A stretch of 64,000 nt of DNA, from NCBI RefSeq assembly GCF_016907955.1, contig NZ_JAFBCX010000006.1:577914-641913 (forward strand), written 5' to 3'. Shown here in pieces: positions 49,497 through 59,396 of this stretch (its first letter is position 1; each line of letters begins with the position of its first letter). A program made the position numbers and the translations under genes. The notes under the pieces were generated by a model. It made no database searches. It was not told where the DNA came from and saw nothing but the letters and a program-made list of their open reading frames with translations. The DNA is from Lentzea nigeriaca. Lineage in GTDB: Bacteria; Actinomycetota; Actinomycetes; Mycobacteriales; Pseudonocardiaceae.

Positions 49497-50921
49497 GTGT
49501 TCAAAAATTCCGACGAGGTGCTGAAGTTCATCTCCGACGAGGGCGTCAAGTTCGTCGACGTGCGGTTCAGCGACCTGCCCGGCGTGATGCAGCACTTCAC
49601 GCTGCCGGCCAAGGCGTTCGACGCCGACGCGATCGAAGAGGGTCTCGCCTTCGACGGCTCCTCCGTGCGCGGCTTCCAGTCGATCCACGAGTCGGACATG
49701 CTCCTGCTGCCCGACCTCTACACCGCGCGCCTCGACCCGTTCCGCATCGAGAAGACGCTGATCGTCAACTTCTTCGTGCACGACCCGTTCACGCGTGAGG
49801 CGTACAGCCGCGACCCGCGCAACATCGCGCGCAAGGCCGAGCAGTACATCACCGACTCGGGTATCGCCGACACCGCGTACTTCGGTGCCGAGGCCGAGTT
49901 CTACATCTTCGACTCGATCCAGTTCGACACCACCGCGAACGCGTCGTTCCACAAGATCGACTCCGAGTCCGGCTGGTGGAACACGGGCCGCGACGAAGAG
50001 GGCGGCAACCTCGGCTACAAGGTCAAGTACAAGGGCGGCTACTTCCCCGTCACGCCGACCGACCACTACGCGGACCTCCGCGACCAGATGGTCCTGAACA
50101 TGGAGGCCAACGGCTTCCAGGTCGAGCGCGCTCACCACGAGGTCGGCACCGCGGGCCAGGCGGAGATCAACTACCGCTTCAACACGCTGCTGCACGCCGC
50201 CGACGACCTGATGCTGTTCAAGTACATCATCAAGAACACCGCGTGGCAGGCCGGCAAGACCGTCACCTTCATGCCGAAGCCCCTCTTCGGCGACAACGGC
50301 TCGGGCATGCACACCCACCAGTCGCTGTGGAAGGACGGCGCGCCGCTGTTCCACGACGAGAGCGGCTACGCGGGCCTGTCCGACACCGCCCGCCACTACA
50401 TCGGCGGCATCCTGCACCACGCGCCGTCGCTGCTGGCCTTCACCAACCCGACGGTGAACTCCTACCACCGCCTGGTCCCCGGCTACGAGGCCCCGGTCAG
50501 CCTGGTCTACTCCCAGCGCAACCGCTCGGCCTGCGTGCGCATCCCGATCACGGGCAACAACCCGAAGGCCAAGCGCATCGAGTTCCGCTGCCCCGACTCG
50601 TCGGGCAACCCGTACCTCGCCTTCTCGGCGATGGTCATGGCGGGCCTCGACGGCGTGAAGAACAAGATCGAGCCGCCGGCCCCGATCGACAAGGACCTCT
50701 ACGAGCTCCCGCCCGAGGAGGCCCGCGACGTCAAGCAGGTCCCCGCGACGCTGGACGCCGTGCTGGACAACCTGGAGGCCGACCACGAGTTCCTGCTCGA
50801 GGGCGGCGTGTTCACCCCGGACGTGATCGACACCTGGATCTCGTTCAAGCGTGAGCAGGAGATCGACCCGCTGCGTCTGCGCCCGAACCCCTACGAGTTC
50901 GCGCTGTACTACGACGTGTGA
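49497..50921 (+). CDS. glnA: Glutamine synthetase type I
   Basis: A 474-residue GSI-beta enzyme that makes glutamine from glutamate, ammonia and ATP. Landmarks are FVDVRFSDLPGVMQHFTLPA, GLAFDGSSVRGFQSIHESDM (latch region), the metal-site Glu in YFGAEAEFYIFDS, the ATP/glutamate region NGSGMHTHQSLWKDG, NPTVNSYHRLVPGYEAP, and the adenylylation Tyr in DKDLYELPPEEARD near residue 403. GTG 49497 was chosen, giving the usual N-terminus VFKNSDEVLKFI with GGAG/GAGG upstream. GlnE, encoded 4 kb away, modifies it. A GlnR box lies upstream. Confidence 0.97.
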   Translation: MFKNSDEVLKFISDEGVKFVDVRFSDLPGVMQHFTLPAKAFDADAIEEGLAFDGSSVRGFQSIHESDMLLLPDLYTARLDPFRIEKTLIVNFFVHDPFTREAYSRDPRNIARKAEQYITDSGIADTAYFGAEAEFYIFDSIQFDTTANASFHKIDSESGWWNTGRDEEGGNLGYKVKYKGGYFPVTPTDHYADLRDQMVLNMEANGFQVERAHHEVGTAGQAEINYRFNTLLHAADDLMLFKYIIKNTAWQAGKTVTFMPKPLFGDNGSGMHTHQSLWKDGAPLFHDESGYAGLSDTARHYIGGILHHAPSLLAFTNPTVNSYHRLVPGYEAPVSLVYSQRNRSACVRIPITGNNPKAKRIEFRCPDSSGNPYLAFSAMVMAGLDGVKNKIEPPAPIDKDLYELPPEEARDVKQVPATLDAVLDNLEADHEFLLEGGVFTPDVIDTWISFKREQEIDPLRLRPNPYEFALYYDV

Positions 50922-50940
50922 TCGACACGGGTTCGTGAAG

Positions 50941-50980
50941 CCGAGGGCCGGGTGACTACTTCAGTCACCCGGCCCTCGGC
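50941..50980. terminator. glnA terminator
   Basis: CCGAGGGCCGGGTGACT / AGTCACCCGGCCCTCGG forms a 17-bp perfect stem 19 nt after the glnA stop. It also serves the convergent gene. Confidence 0.88.
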
Positions 50981-50983
50981 CTT

Positions 50984-51253
50984 TCACCACGGTCCCGCGC
51001 CGAGCAACGTCACGTTGCACAACACACCTCGCGCGCCCGTGCTGACCCGCACGTTGGAGACCACGACATCGGCGTCGGCCCCGGTCGGCAGCTTGATCCG
51101 GGCGTCACCGCCGGTGAGAGCCTCCGTGGACGTTCCGGCGCCGGACCACTGCCAGAGCCCGTCGGTGAACGTCTCGATCAGGTTCACCCGCTCCAGCTCC
51201 ACCATGCTGCCGTCCGCGTAGACGAGCTGCGCCGGTCCCGAGTAGCTGAACAT
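50984..51253 (-). CDS. Hypothetical protein
   Basis: An 89-residue protein with a beta-rich pattern (AQLVYADGSMVELERVNLIE, ARIKLPTGADADVVVSNVRV). It has no signal peptide, membrane segment or cysteine motif beyond one Cys. The start at 51253 has a GGGAG site. I do not recognise a family. It is convergent with glnA across the terminator. Confidence 0.6.
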   Translation of the reverse strand: MFSYSGPAQLVYADGSMVELERVNLIETFTDGLWQWSGAGTSTEALTGGDARIKLPTGADADVVVSNVRVSTGARGVLCNVTLLGAGPW

Positions 51254-51300
51254 CAGTTCTCCCTGTCTGAGGGAAGGCGTCAACAGCTAACACGGCTGGA

Positions 51301-51610
51301 TCACCGGCTCCAGTTCAGCGCCCACCTCCGTTTGCGCTCCTCGTCACGGACGATCCAGTCACGTCCCTCCGTCGCCACGGCCTCGAGCACCCGCAACGCG
51401 CTGTCGAAGCCCGAGGTCCGGGTGACGAGGAGGCCCGATAGACGCCGAATCAACCGCGTCGTACGGGAACATCTGGCGCTTCCCGTTCTTGGTGTCACCG
51501 GTGGCGAAATCGAGGTAGGTCCGCACGGAACGCATGCCGTAGCGCGTGAGCAGGAAGATCTGGACGTGGTAGGCCTCGTAGCGGTGTGGTCCGCTCGTCA
51601 CGCGTCCACG
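51301..51610 (-). pseudogene. Decayed gene fragment, minus strand
   Basis: Two frames on the minus strand look coding and follow each other. YEAYHVQIFLLTRYGMRSVR through LDFATGDTKNGKRQMFPYDA (about 51430-51580) is followed, after a frame change, by SALRVLEAVATEGRDWIVRD through WALNWSR with a stop at 51301. They could be the C-terminal part of one protein of unknown family, broken by a frameshift near 51420. Its 5' end is missing and runs into a NUDIX-type fragment on the other strand. Confidence 0.45.
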
Positions 51611-51644
51611 ACGTGCGAACGGGGCCTCGTCCTTCAGGAACAAC

Positions 51645-51926
51645 GCGGTCGAACGCGCCAGGAGCAAGGTCGAGTACACGACGCTCGCCACCCGGTTCTG
51701 CCCGCCCGAGTTCACCGTCGCCGAACTGCGGCGGGTCTACGAGATCGTGTGGGACGAGCCGCTCGACCAGCGGAACTTCCACCGCAAGATCACCGGGACG
51801 GAGGGCGTGCTCGTGCCCACCGGCGAGCAGACGACGCGGCAGGGCGGCCGGCCCGCGGCACTGTTCCGGCCAGGACCAGCGACGACGTTGCATCCCGCCA
51901 TGCTGCGGCCGGTCAGCACCACGTGA
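51645..51926 (+). pseudogene. C-terminal fragment of a NUDIX/NrtR-type regulator
   Basis: The stretch AVERARSKVEYTTLATRFCP, FTVAELRRVYEIVWDEPLDQ, RNFHRKITGTEGVLVPTGEQ and GRPAALFRPGPAT matches the C-terminal winged-helix domain of COG4111/NrtR-type NUDIX proteins. The N-terminal NUDIX fold (about 150 residues, with the GX5EX7REUXEEXGU box) is absent. No start codon with a ribosome site is suitable, so this is a truncated remnant. It ends 14 nt before an intact NUDIX gene. Confidence 0.7.
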
Positions 51927-51939
51927 TAGAGCTAGCCCC

Positions 51940-52503
51940 GTGACACAGTGGACGGTGCACGGCACCCGCCGGATCTACGAGTCGGAGTGGATGAGCGTCG
52001 ACCTCGACGACGTGGAAATCCCCGAGGGTGAACGGTTCGAGCACCACGTCGTCAGGCTGCCTTACCCGTCGACGGCCGTTGTGGTGGTGGACAACGACAA
52101 AGTGCTCCTGATGTGGCGCCACCGGTTCACCACCGACACGTGGGGCTGGGAGATCCCGGCGGGGCGTTGCGAAGCCGGCGAGACGGCGGAGATCGCGGCC
52201 GTCCGCGAGACCGAGGAAGAAACCGGTTACAGGGTCGGCATCGAGCCGCTGATCACCATCAACCCGTTGAACGGCATCAGTTCTCACACGACGCACATCT
52301 TCGTGGGCACCGGCGCGACGAAGATCGGTGAGCCCGATCCGGCAGAGGCCGCGAAGGTGGAGTGGGTGCCGCTCACCGAAATCCCGTCGTTCATCCGAAA
52401 AGGACTGATTCCGTGCGGGATCACGCTGGCGGCGCTCGCCACCTACCTCACGCTGCGGACAACCTGGAGCGGACCGCCATCAGAGCCTCACCGAGCAGGT
52501 TGA
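51940..52503 (+). CDS. NUDIX hydrolase
   Basis: A 187-residue NUDIX protein with the full box GRCEAGETAEIAAVRETEEE followed by TGY, near residue 75. The ADP-ribose pyrophosphatase-like features INPLNGISSHTTHIFVGTGA and EPDPAEAAKVEWVPLTEIPS follow. It hydrolyses a nucleoside diphosphate linked to another moiety; the exact substrate is unknown. GTG start. The 3' end overlaps the convergent NADAR gene by 56 nt. Confidence 0.88.
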   Translation: MTQWTVHGTRRIYESEWMSVDLDDVEIPEGERFEHHVVRLPYPSTAVVVVDNDKVLLMWRHRFTTDTWGWEIPAGRCEAGETAEIAAVRETEEETGYRVGIEPLITINPLNGISSHTTHIFVGTGATKIGEPDPAEAAKVEWVPLTEIPSFIRKGLIPCGITLAALATYLTLRTTWSGPPSEPHRAG

Positions 52504-52948
52504 GGCCCTGCCAGGACGAGGGATCCGAAGCGCGCGGATCGTCGGCGGCCAAACCGATGCCCCACACGCGGTCGAGCGGGCTGGCTTCGACCAGCACGCG
52601 GGATCCCGTGGCCAGCAGGTAGGAACGCAGCGCGGGGTCCTGGCCGAACTTCGCCAGGTTGCCGGACACCACGATCTCCAGCCGCGAGGCGGTCCACACC
52701 GCGTCGTCGAAGCCGGAAACGTGGCGTCCCAACGCCTTCGCCTCACCGGGAGTGGCAGCGGTCAGCACCCGCGCGGCGATCTCGGCGTCGCCGAACAGCA
52801 AAGCCTTGCGCCACATCATGTAGTGCTCGGCGGACGAGAACTCCTGCCCGTCGACGACGAACGAACACGGCCACCACTGCGAGAGGCAGCCCTTGCCGAT
52901 GCCGCCGTCACGCTCGGGCTGATGGCCCCAGAAGAACAGGAATTTCAC
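52448..52948 (-). CDS. NADAR family (YbiA-like) N-glycosidase
   Basis: A 166-residue NADAR protein: FFWGHQPERDGGIGKGCLSQ, FSSAEHYMMWRKALLFGDAE and the C-terminal VWGIGLAADDPRASDPSSWQ then GLNLLGEALM are family landmarks. YbiA-type members cleave the N-glycosidic bond of unstable riboflavin precursors; others act on ADP-ribose-like compounds. GTG start. Its overlap with the NUDIX gene is intriguing because NADAR and NUDIX domains are often linked in ADP-ribose metabolism. Confidence 0.88.
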   Translation of the reverse strand: MKFLFFWGHQPERDGGIGKGCLSQWWPCSFVVDGQEFSSAEHYMMWRKALLFGDAEIAARVLTAATPGEAKALGRHVSGFDDAVWTASRLEIVVSGNLAKFGQDPALRSYLLATGSRVLVEASPLDRVWGIGLAADDPRASDPSSWQGLNLLGEALMAVRSRLSAA

Positions 52949-52966
52949 GCCGCCACAGTAGGCGGA

Positions 52967-53128
52967 CTAGGTTCGCTCGTCCTCATCGTTTTCGTCCGCC
53001 GTGGGCAGTTCCGGCTCGCGCCACTCCTCGGACCGCGTCGGCCCACCGGCGCGCAGCTCGTTCTCGAGCTCCTTCTTCAGGTGGTCGTCCTTGGCGAAGC
53101 CGTGCTGATCACTTCCGCGTTGAGTCAT
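52967..53128 (-). CDS. Small acidic conserved protein
   Basis: A 53-residue protein starting MTQRGSDQHGFAKDDHLKKE and ending TADENDEDERT, with the middle LRAGGPTRSEEWREPELP. This highly charged pattern (KxELExxxRAGxxTRxEEWREPE) recurs in many actinobacterial genomes as a short uncharacterised protein. It is probably intrinsically disordered. It lies 18 nt before the NADAR gene on the same strand. Confidence 0.6.
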   Translation of the reverse strand: MTQRGSDQHGFAKDDHLKKELENELRAGGPTRSEEWREPELPTADENDEDERT

Positions 53129-53159
53129 GCCAGAGGCGTACCCGCTGCGGCCGGCCGAA

Positions 53160-53735
53160 TCACTTCGGGACGGGGATGCCCGTCACGGTGATCGCGGCGC
53201 CCGTCGGGGCGAACTGGCCGGAGATCGAGCCGAACGTCAGCGTGACCGAGTTCACACCCGCGCCGAGCTTCTCGTCGAGGACCACGGTGCCCGAGGTCTT
53301 GCCGCCCTGGGTGACGAGACCGTCCCACTTGCTGCTCGACGCCGCGTAGGTGCGCTTCAGATCGTCGAGGACCGCGATGCCGTCGATCGGGAGGGTCATG
53401 CGGGCCTGGGAGGCGTTCGTGGCCGTCACGAAGAGTTTGAGGCGGCCGCCTGCCGACTCCACGCGGGTCACCTCGACGGTGAGCATGCCGCGCTGCTGCT
53501 TGAAGGAGCCCGTCGCGACCTTGACCTCGGCGGACGGCTCTGTCGTTTCCAGTGCGCCGTCAGGGGTCTGGGCGGCGTTCGACGTGGTCGTCGTGGACGT
53601 GTTGTTGGGCTGGGCGGCGGAGTTGTCGCCCCTCAGTGCAAACTGAATCACACCGAGCGACGCGAGCACCCCGACAGCCACGCCCGCAATGGCGATCACG
53701 GTCTTACCTCGGCGCGTGACCCGACGATGCTGCAT
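53160..53735 (-). CDS. Membrane-anchored protein with extracytoplasmic DUF4352-like domain
   Basis: A 191-residue protein: basic N-terminus (HRRVTRRGK), one membrane segment (TVIAIAGVAVGVLASLGVIQ), a Thr/Ser/Asn-rich linker (NNTSTTTTSNAAQTPDGA), and a beta-sandwich domain (VEVTRVESAGGRLKLFVTAT; TSGTVVLDEKLGAGVNSVTL). No lipobox is seen. It probably faces the wall; its role is unknown. The start at 53735 gives the expected short cytoplasmic tail. Confidence 0.7.
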   Translation of the reverse strand: MQHRRVTRRGKTVIAIAGVAVGVLASLGVIQFALRGDNSAAQPNNTSTTTTSNAAQTPDGALETTEPSAEVKVATGSFKQQRGMLTVEVTRVESAGGRLKLFVTATNASQARMTLPIDGIAVLDDLKRTYAASSSKWDGLVTQGGKTSGTVVLDEKLGAGVNSVTLTFGSISGQFAPTGAAITVTGIPVPK

Positions 53736-53835
53736 GACTTCCTCTGCTCGACCCCCGCGACAAAACACAGCTCCCCGCTGAGCGCGCCTAGTCTCATATC
53801 GAACGGGTGAAACGTCAATGCGCTAGTGTCCGCGC

Positions 53836-54069
53836 GTGTCTCAAGATGTCGCCGAATTCACGGCTCCGCAGCTGCTCACCACCCACATCGTCGACTCGGC
53901 TGCCGAGGCGCTCGAAGCGGTTCAGGCCGCCGACGTGCTCGACCTCGGTGTCCGCGTCTACAACCGCCTCGTTCCCGACGCCGACGACGCCGAGTCGTTG
54001 GAGGAGGAGTGGGTGGTCGAGGTCTACACCAGCGCTCCTGCGGTGGACCCCGACGCCGACGAGGACTGA
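53836..54069 (+). CDS. Small acidic hypothetical protein
   Basis: A 77-residue, very acidic protein (VPDADDAESLEEEWVVEVYT; DPDADED at the end). Its sequence SQDVAEFTAPQLLTTHIVDS, EALEAVQAADVLDLGVRVYN suggests helical segments. GTG start. I do not recognise a family. It is followed by a terminator. Confidence 0.55.
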   Translation: MSQDVAEFTAPQLLTTHIVDSAAEALEAVQAADVLDLGVRVYNRLVPDADDAESLEEEWVVEVYTSAPAVDPDADED

Positions 54070-54082
54070 GCGGCCCAGAAAA

Positions 54083-54117
54083 TTTGGGGGCACCCCGCAA
54101 GGAGTGCCCCCAAACCT
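54083..54117. terminator. Bidirectional terminator
   Basis: TTTGGGGGCAC / GTGCCCCCAAA stem, 11 bp, between two convergent genes. Confidence 0.85.
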
Positions 54118-54136
54118 GAAAACAAATGTGAAGTTT

Positions 54137-55069
54137 TCAGACGGTCAGTACCACTTTCCCGCGCACGTGCCCGCCTTCGAGCAACTTGTGCGCCTTCACG
54201 GCTTCCGCCAACGGGAACGTCTGCTGCACCTCGACGCGCAGCTTGCCCGCCGCCACCAGATCGACCAGCCACTGCGTCTGCTCGGCGTTCGGGCGCGCCC
54301 ACGTGTTGATCACACCGTTCTCCAGCGCCCTCGGCCCGTCCACAATGGACGTCATCCGCGCGCGATCCCGTACCAGCCGCAACGACTGGTCGAACGCGAC
54401 GCCGCCGACGTTGTCGACCACCACGTCGACCTCGCCGTCGCCACCGACCAGCTCGGAGACGGCGTCGACCAGCGCGTCGCCGTACGCGACGGGCTCGGCG
54501 CCGAGCGACCGCACGAACTCGTGGTTGCGCGGCGACGCCGTGCCGAGGACCCGCGCGGCACCCAGCTCACGCGCGATCTGCACCTGAAGATGCCCGACAC
54601 CGCCCGCGGCCGCGTGCACCAGCACGACGTCACCGGGCCCGGTGCCGACGGCCTTGAGCGCCTGCAACGCCGTCAGCCCTGCCAGCGGCAGCGCTGCGGC
54701 CGTCACGAAGTCCACGTTGGACGGTTTGCGCGCGATCATCCGGTCCGGCACCGAGATCAGCTCGGCGTAGGCGCCGAACTGGACGTGGTCCTTGCGCGCG
54801 TAGGCGAGCACCTCGTCGCCGGGCTTCCAGTCGTTCACGCCGATGCCGACCGCCCGCACGACGCCCGCCACGTCCCAGCCGGGGATCAACGGCAGGTGGT
54901 GCGGCATCAGACCCCGCAGGTAGCCCGCTCTGATCTTGAAGTCCACCGGGTTCACCCCGGCCGCCTTGACCTCCACCAGGACCTGGTCAGGCCCCAGCAA
55001 CGGATCGGGCAGCTCCTGCAACGACATGACGTCGGCGTCGCCGAACTGGGTAAACGCGATCGCTTTCAC
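54137..55069 (-). CDS. NADP-dependent quinone oxidoreductase-like enzyme
   Basis: A 310-residue medium-chain dehydrogenase/reductase without the structural zinc. It has the N-terminal AITQFG-type start (MKAIAFTQFGDADVMSLQEL), the GroES-like GWDVAGVVRAVGIGVNDWKP, the NADP loop VLVHAAAGGVGHLQVQIARE near residue 152, and the end FPLAEAVKAHKLLEGGHVRG then KVVLTV. It is similar to zeta-crystallin-like quinone reductases. The ATG overlaps the glnE stop by 4 nt, so both are in one transcript, but no metabolic link is obvious. Confidence 0.88.
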   Translation of the reverse strand: MKAIAFTQFGDADVMSLQELPDPLLGPDQVLVEVKAAGVNPVDFKIRAGYLRGLMPHHLPLIPGWDVAGVVRAVGIGVNDWKPGDEVLAYARKDHVQFGAYAELISVPDRMIARKPSNVDFVTAAALPLAGLTALQALKAVGTGPGDVVLVHAAAGGVGHLQVQIARELGAARVLGTASPRNHEFVRSLGAEPVAYGDALVDAVSELVGGDGEVDVVVDNVGGVAFDQSLRLVRDRARMTSIVDGPRALENGVINTWARPNAEQTQWLVDLVAAGKLRVEVQQTFPLAEAVKAHKLLEGGHVRGKVVLTV

Positions 55070-57969
55070 AGTCCCTCACCGTAGAAGACTCGTTCGGCCA
55101 CTGCACGTGCACGGCGGGTCGTGCGGCGATATTCCTCCAGGAACACCCCTGGGTCGCCGTTCGGCTGGTACCCCATGACGGAGGCGACGGCGACAAGATC
55201 GCGCCCGGACGTCGGCAGCTGGTCGGAGGCCTTGCCCCGCACCAGCGTCACGGCGTTGCGCGCGTGCGTCGCGAGGTTCCACGCGGCCGTCAACGCCGCC
55301 GCGTCGTCCTCCGCCAGCAGACCGGCGGAGACGGCGGCCGACATCGCGGCCATTGTGGACGGTGTGCGCAACTCGGGCACCGCACCGGCGTGCTGCAGCT
55401 GCAACAACTGCACGGTCCACTCCACGTCCGCCAGCCCGCCGCGGCCGAGCTTGGTGTGCGTGCTCGGGTCGGCACCGCGGGGCAGCCGTTCCGCGTCGAC
55501 CCGCGCCTTGATCCGCCGGATCTCCCGCACCGACGCCGCGTCCAGGCCGTCGGCCGGATAACGCAGCGGCTCGATCAACGCCTCGAACTCGGCGCCCAGC
55601 TCGGCATCGCCCGCCATGAAGCGCGCCCGCAGCAGCGCCTGCTTCTCCCAGATCTCCGCCCACTGCCGGTAGTACGCGCGGTACGAGTCGAGCGTGCGCA
55701 CCAGCGGCCCCTGCCTGCCCTCCGGCCGCAGGTCCGTGTCGACCTGCAGCGGCGGGTCCTGCGACGGCGCGCCGAGCAACCGCCGGATCTTCTCCACGAC
55801 ACCGCTCGCCCACTTCGCCGCCTCGGCGTCGGACACGCCCTCGAACGGCTTGCACACGAACATCACGTCCGCGTCCGACCCGTAGCCGAGCTCGTGCCCT
55901 CCGAGCCGTCCCATCGCGATCACGCTCAACGCGGCGACGGCCTCGCCGGCCGCGCGCACCGCCGCGTCCAGCGCGCTCTGCAGCACCGCTCCCCACACCT
56001 CGGACAGCGAGGCGCACACCGTCTCCAGCGGCATGAACCCCAGCAGGTCCGCGGACGCGATGCGCAGCAGCTCGTGCCGCCGCAACGAACGCGCGGCCGC
56101 GACCGCGCGCGCCAGGTCGTCGTAGCGGGAAACGGCGCTGCGCAACGGGTTCCCCACCGCGTGCGGATCACGGCCGGCCAGTGCCTCGGTGTCCGCGAGC
56201 AGGCGCAGCACCTCCGGCGCCCGCACCAACAGGTCCGGCACGAACCTCGACGTCCCCAGCAGCACCGCGAGCCGTTCGACGACGGCACCCTCGTCCCGCA
56301 GCAGCCGCAGGTACCAGGGGGTTTCCGCGAGCGCCTCGGACACCTTCCGGTACGCGAGCAGCCCGCCGTCCGGATCCGGCGTACCGGCGAGCAGGTCGAG
56401 CAGCACCGGCAGCAGAGCGCCCTGGATGCGCGCACGCCGGGACATGCCGTGCGTCAACGCCTGGATGTGCCGCAACGCGCCGTCGGGCGAGGCGTAGCCC
56501 AAAGCCGCGAGCCTGGCCACGGCCTCCTTGGTCGTGAGCCGCAACGCCTCGGTCGGCACACCGGCGACGGACTGCAGCAGCGGCCGGTAGAACAGCTTCT
56601 CGTGCAGCCGCCGGACCTGGTTGGCGTGCTTGCGGAACTCCGCGAGCAGTACCTGCCCCTCCGACTTGCGGCCGTCCGCGTGCAGGCCGACGGAGCGGGC
56701 GAGCCAGCGCAACGCGGTGACGTCGTCGTCTGCCGGGAAGAGGTGCGTGCGCAGCAGACGCTGCAGCTGCAGCCGGTGCTCCAGCGTGCGCAGGAACCGG
56801 TACGAACGCCCGAAGTCCGCCGCGTCGTTGCGCCCGACGTACCCGCCCCTGCCCAGCGCGGCCAACGCGGCCGTCGTCGCCTGAACGCGCAGGTCTTCGT
56901 CGGACCGGCCGTGCACGAGCTGTAGCAGCTGCACCGCGAACTCGACGTCGCGCAGACCACCGCGGCCCAGCTTGAGCTCACGGTCGACGAGCCCCGACGG
57001 CACGTGGTCCTCGACGCGGCGGCGCATCGCCTGCACGTCCTCGACGAAGTTCTCGCGCTCGGCCGCCGTCCACACGTACGGCCGCACGACGTCGAGGTAC
57101 GCCTGCCCCAGCTCCTCGTCGCCCGCGACCGGCCGTGCCTTGAGCAGTGCCTGGAACTCCCAGGTCCGCGCCCACTTCTTGTAGTAGGAGGCATGCCCGT
57201 CGAGTGTGCGGACCAGCGCACCCGCCTTGCCCTCCGGCCGCAGCGCCGCGTCGACCTCGAAGCACGACTGGCCCGCGATCTGCATCATCGTGCTGGCCAG
57301 CCGGGTCGCCACGCCCAGATCGCCCTCGGCGACGAACACGACGTCGACGTCGCTCACGTAGTTGAGCTCGTTCGCGCCGCATTTGCCCATGGCGATCACC
57401 GCGAGGCGGCAGCGGTCCGCACCGTTCACGCGTTCCTCGGCGAGCTTCAACGACGCCCGCAACGCCGACACGGCGAGATCCGACAGCTGCGCGGCCACCG
57501 TGTCGTAGGGGACGAACGGCAGTTCGGGCTCGACGACGTGCGCCAGGTCGTTGGCAGCCACGAGCAGCAGCTTCGCGCGGTACTCGGTGCGCAGGACGGC
57601 GCCGTCCGGCAGGTCCAGCGAGACGTCGACCTCGTCGAAGCTGAGCGAGTGCCATCGGTCGGGGTTCACGACGAGGAAGTCGGACAGCGCGGTCGACGAC
57701 CCGAGCACGGCGAGCAGCCGGCCGCGGACGACCACGTCCTCGTGCAGCGCGGCCGAGAGCGCGTCCCAGTCGGCGGCCGAGTGCAGCCGTTCCAGCCCGC
57801 GCAACGCGAGGTCGGGGTCGGGACAGCGGGAGAGCGCCGCCAGGACGGGCTCCGAGCCGTCCGCCGGGCGGCGGTCAGCCCACAGGCCGAGGCCGCGCAG
57901 CACTTCTTCGCTGCGCGGCTCGGTGAGCCCGAATCTTGCTGGTGACGCGGCACGGACGGGTTCGCTCAT
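55066..57969 (-). CDS. glnE: Bifunctional glutamine synthetase adenylyltransferase/deadenylase GlnE
   Basis: A 967-residue protein with two nucleotidyltransferase domains. The N-terminal deadenylylase has ANELNYVSDVDVVFVAEGDL near residue 203, and the C-terminal adenylylase has GGHELGYGSDADVMFVCKPF near 693, each with the D-x-D metal motif. Downstream helical domains hold KLGRGGLRDVEFAVQLLQLV and KLGRGGLADVEWTVQLLQLQ. It adds or removes AMP at the Tyr of GlnA in response to nitrogen. It is essential in M. tuberculosis. It is coupled to the quinone oxidoreductase gene downstream. Confidence 0.95.
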   Translation of the reverse strand: MSEPVRAASPARFGLTEPRSEEVLRGLGLWADRRPADGSEPVLAALSRCPDPDLALRGLERLHSAADWDALSAALHEDVVVRGRLLAVLGSSTALSDFLVVNPDRWHSLSFDEVDVSLDLPDGAVLRTEYRAKLLLVAANDLAHVVEPELPFVPYDTVAAQLSDLAVSALRASLKLAEERVNGADRCRLAVIAMGKCGANELNYVSDVDVVFVAEGDLGVATRLASTMMQIAGQSCFEVDAALRPEGKAGALVRTLDGHASYYKKWARTWEFQALLKARPVAGDEELGQAYLDVVRPYVWTAAERENFVEDVQAMRRRVEDHVPSGLVDRELKLGRGGLRDVEFAVQLLQLVHGRSDEDLRVQATTAALAALGRGGYVGRNDAADFGRSYRFLRTLEHRLQLQRLLRTHLFPADDDVTALRWLARSVGLHADGRKSEGQVLLAEFRKHANQVRRLHEKLFYRPLLQSVAGVPTEALRLTTKEAVARLAALGYASPDGALRHIQALTHGMSRRARIQGALLPVLLDLLAGTPDPDGGLLAYRKVSEALAETPWYLRLLRDEGAVVERLAVLLGTSRFVPDLLVRAPEVLRLLADTEALAGRDPHAVGNPLRSAVSRYDDLARAVAAARSLRRHELLRIASADLLGFMPLETVCASLSEVWGAVLQSALDAAVRAAGEAVAALSVIAMGRLGGHELGYGSDADVMFVCKPFEGVSDAEAAKWASGVVEKIRRLLGAPSQDPPLQVDTDLRPEGRQGPLVRTLDSYRAYYRQWAEIWEKQALLRARFMAGDAELGAEFEALIEPLRYPADGLDAASVREIRRIKARVDAERLPRGADPSTHTKLGRGGLADVEWTVQLLQLQHAGAVPELRTPSTMAAMSAAVSAGLLAEDDAAALTAAWNLATHARNAVTLVRGKASDQLPTSGRDLVAVASVMGYQPNGDPGVFLEEYRRTTRRARAVAERVFYGEGL

Positions 57970-57995
57970 CAAGAGCCAACCTAGTCCTCACAGCG

Positions 57996-58177
57996 CTAGA
58001 AGACGATCAGAGAGAGCGCGTAGAGCACGACGGCGACACAGCCCGCGAAGCTCGCGTACGCGGGAACCTTCTTGTCGCCGGACAACGCCCGGATGCCGAG
58101 CACGAACAGCGTCACGACGAGCACCGTGACGAGCAGCGTGGCGCCGAAGACCTGGAGCAGCGCCTCCCACTTGATCG

Positions 58178-58181
<4 letters not shown>
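57996..58181 (-). CDS. Small membrane protein coupled to pit
   Basis: A 61-residue protein with two membrane segments (LLVTVLVVTLFVLGIRAL and FAGCVAVVLYALSLIVF) separated by the short loop SGDKKVPAYA. The ATG overlaps the pit stop by 4 nt (CATG on the plus strand), which supports a real, coupled gene. Similar short proteins follow pit in other actinobacteria and may be accessory to the transporter; this is inferred. Confidence 0.7.
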
Positions 58182-59311
<1,130 letters not shown>

Positions 59312-59396
59312 ACTGATCCTCCGGCTGGATCGAACAAGGTGCTCGATGATGACGGTACCGGGTACTCAGGATGCCCTATAACCTACGAAAGTAACG

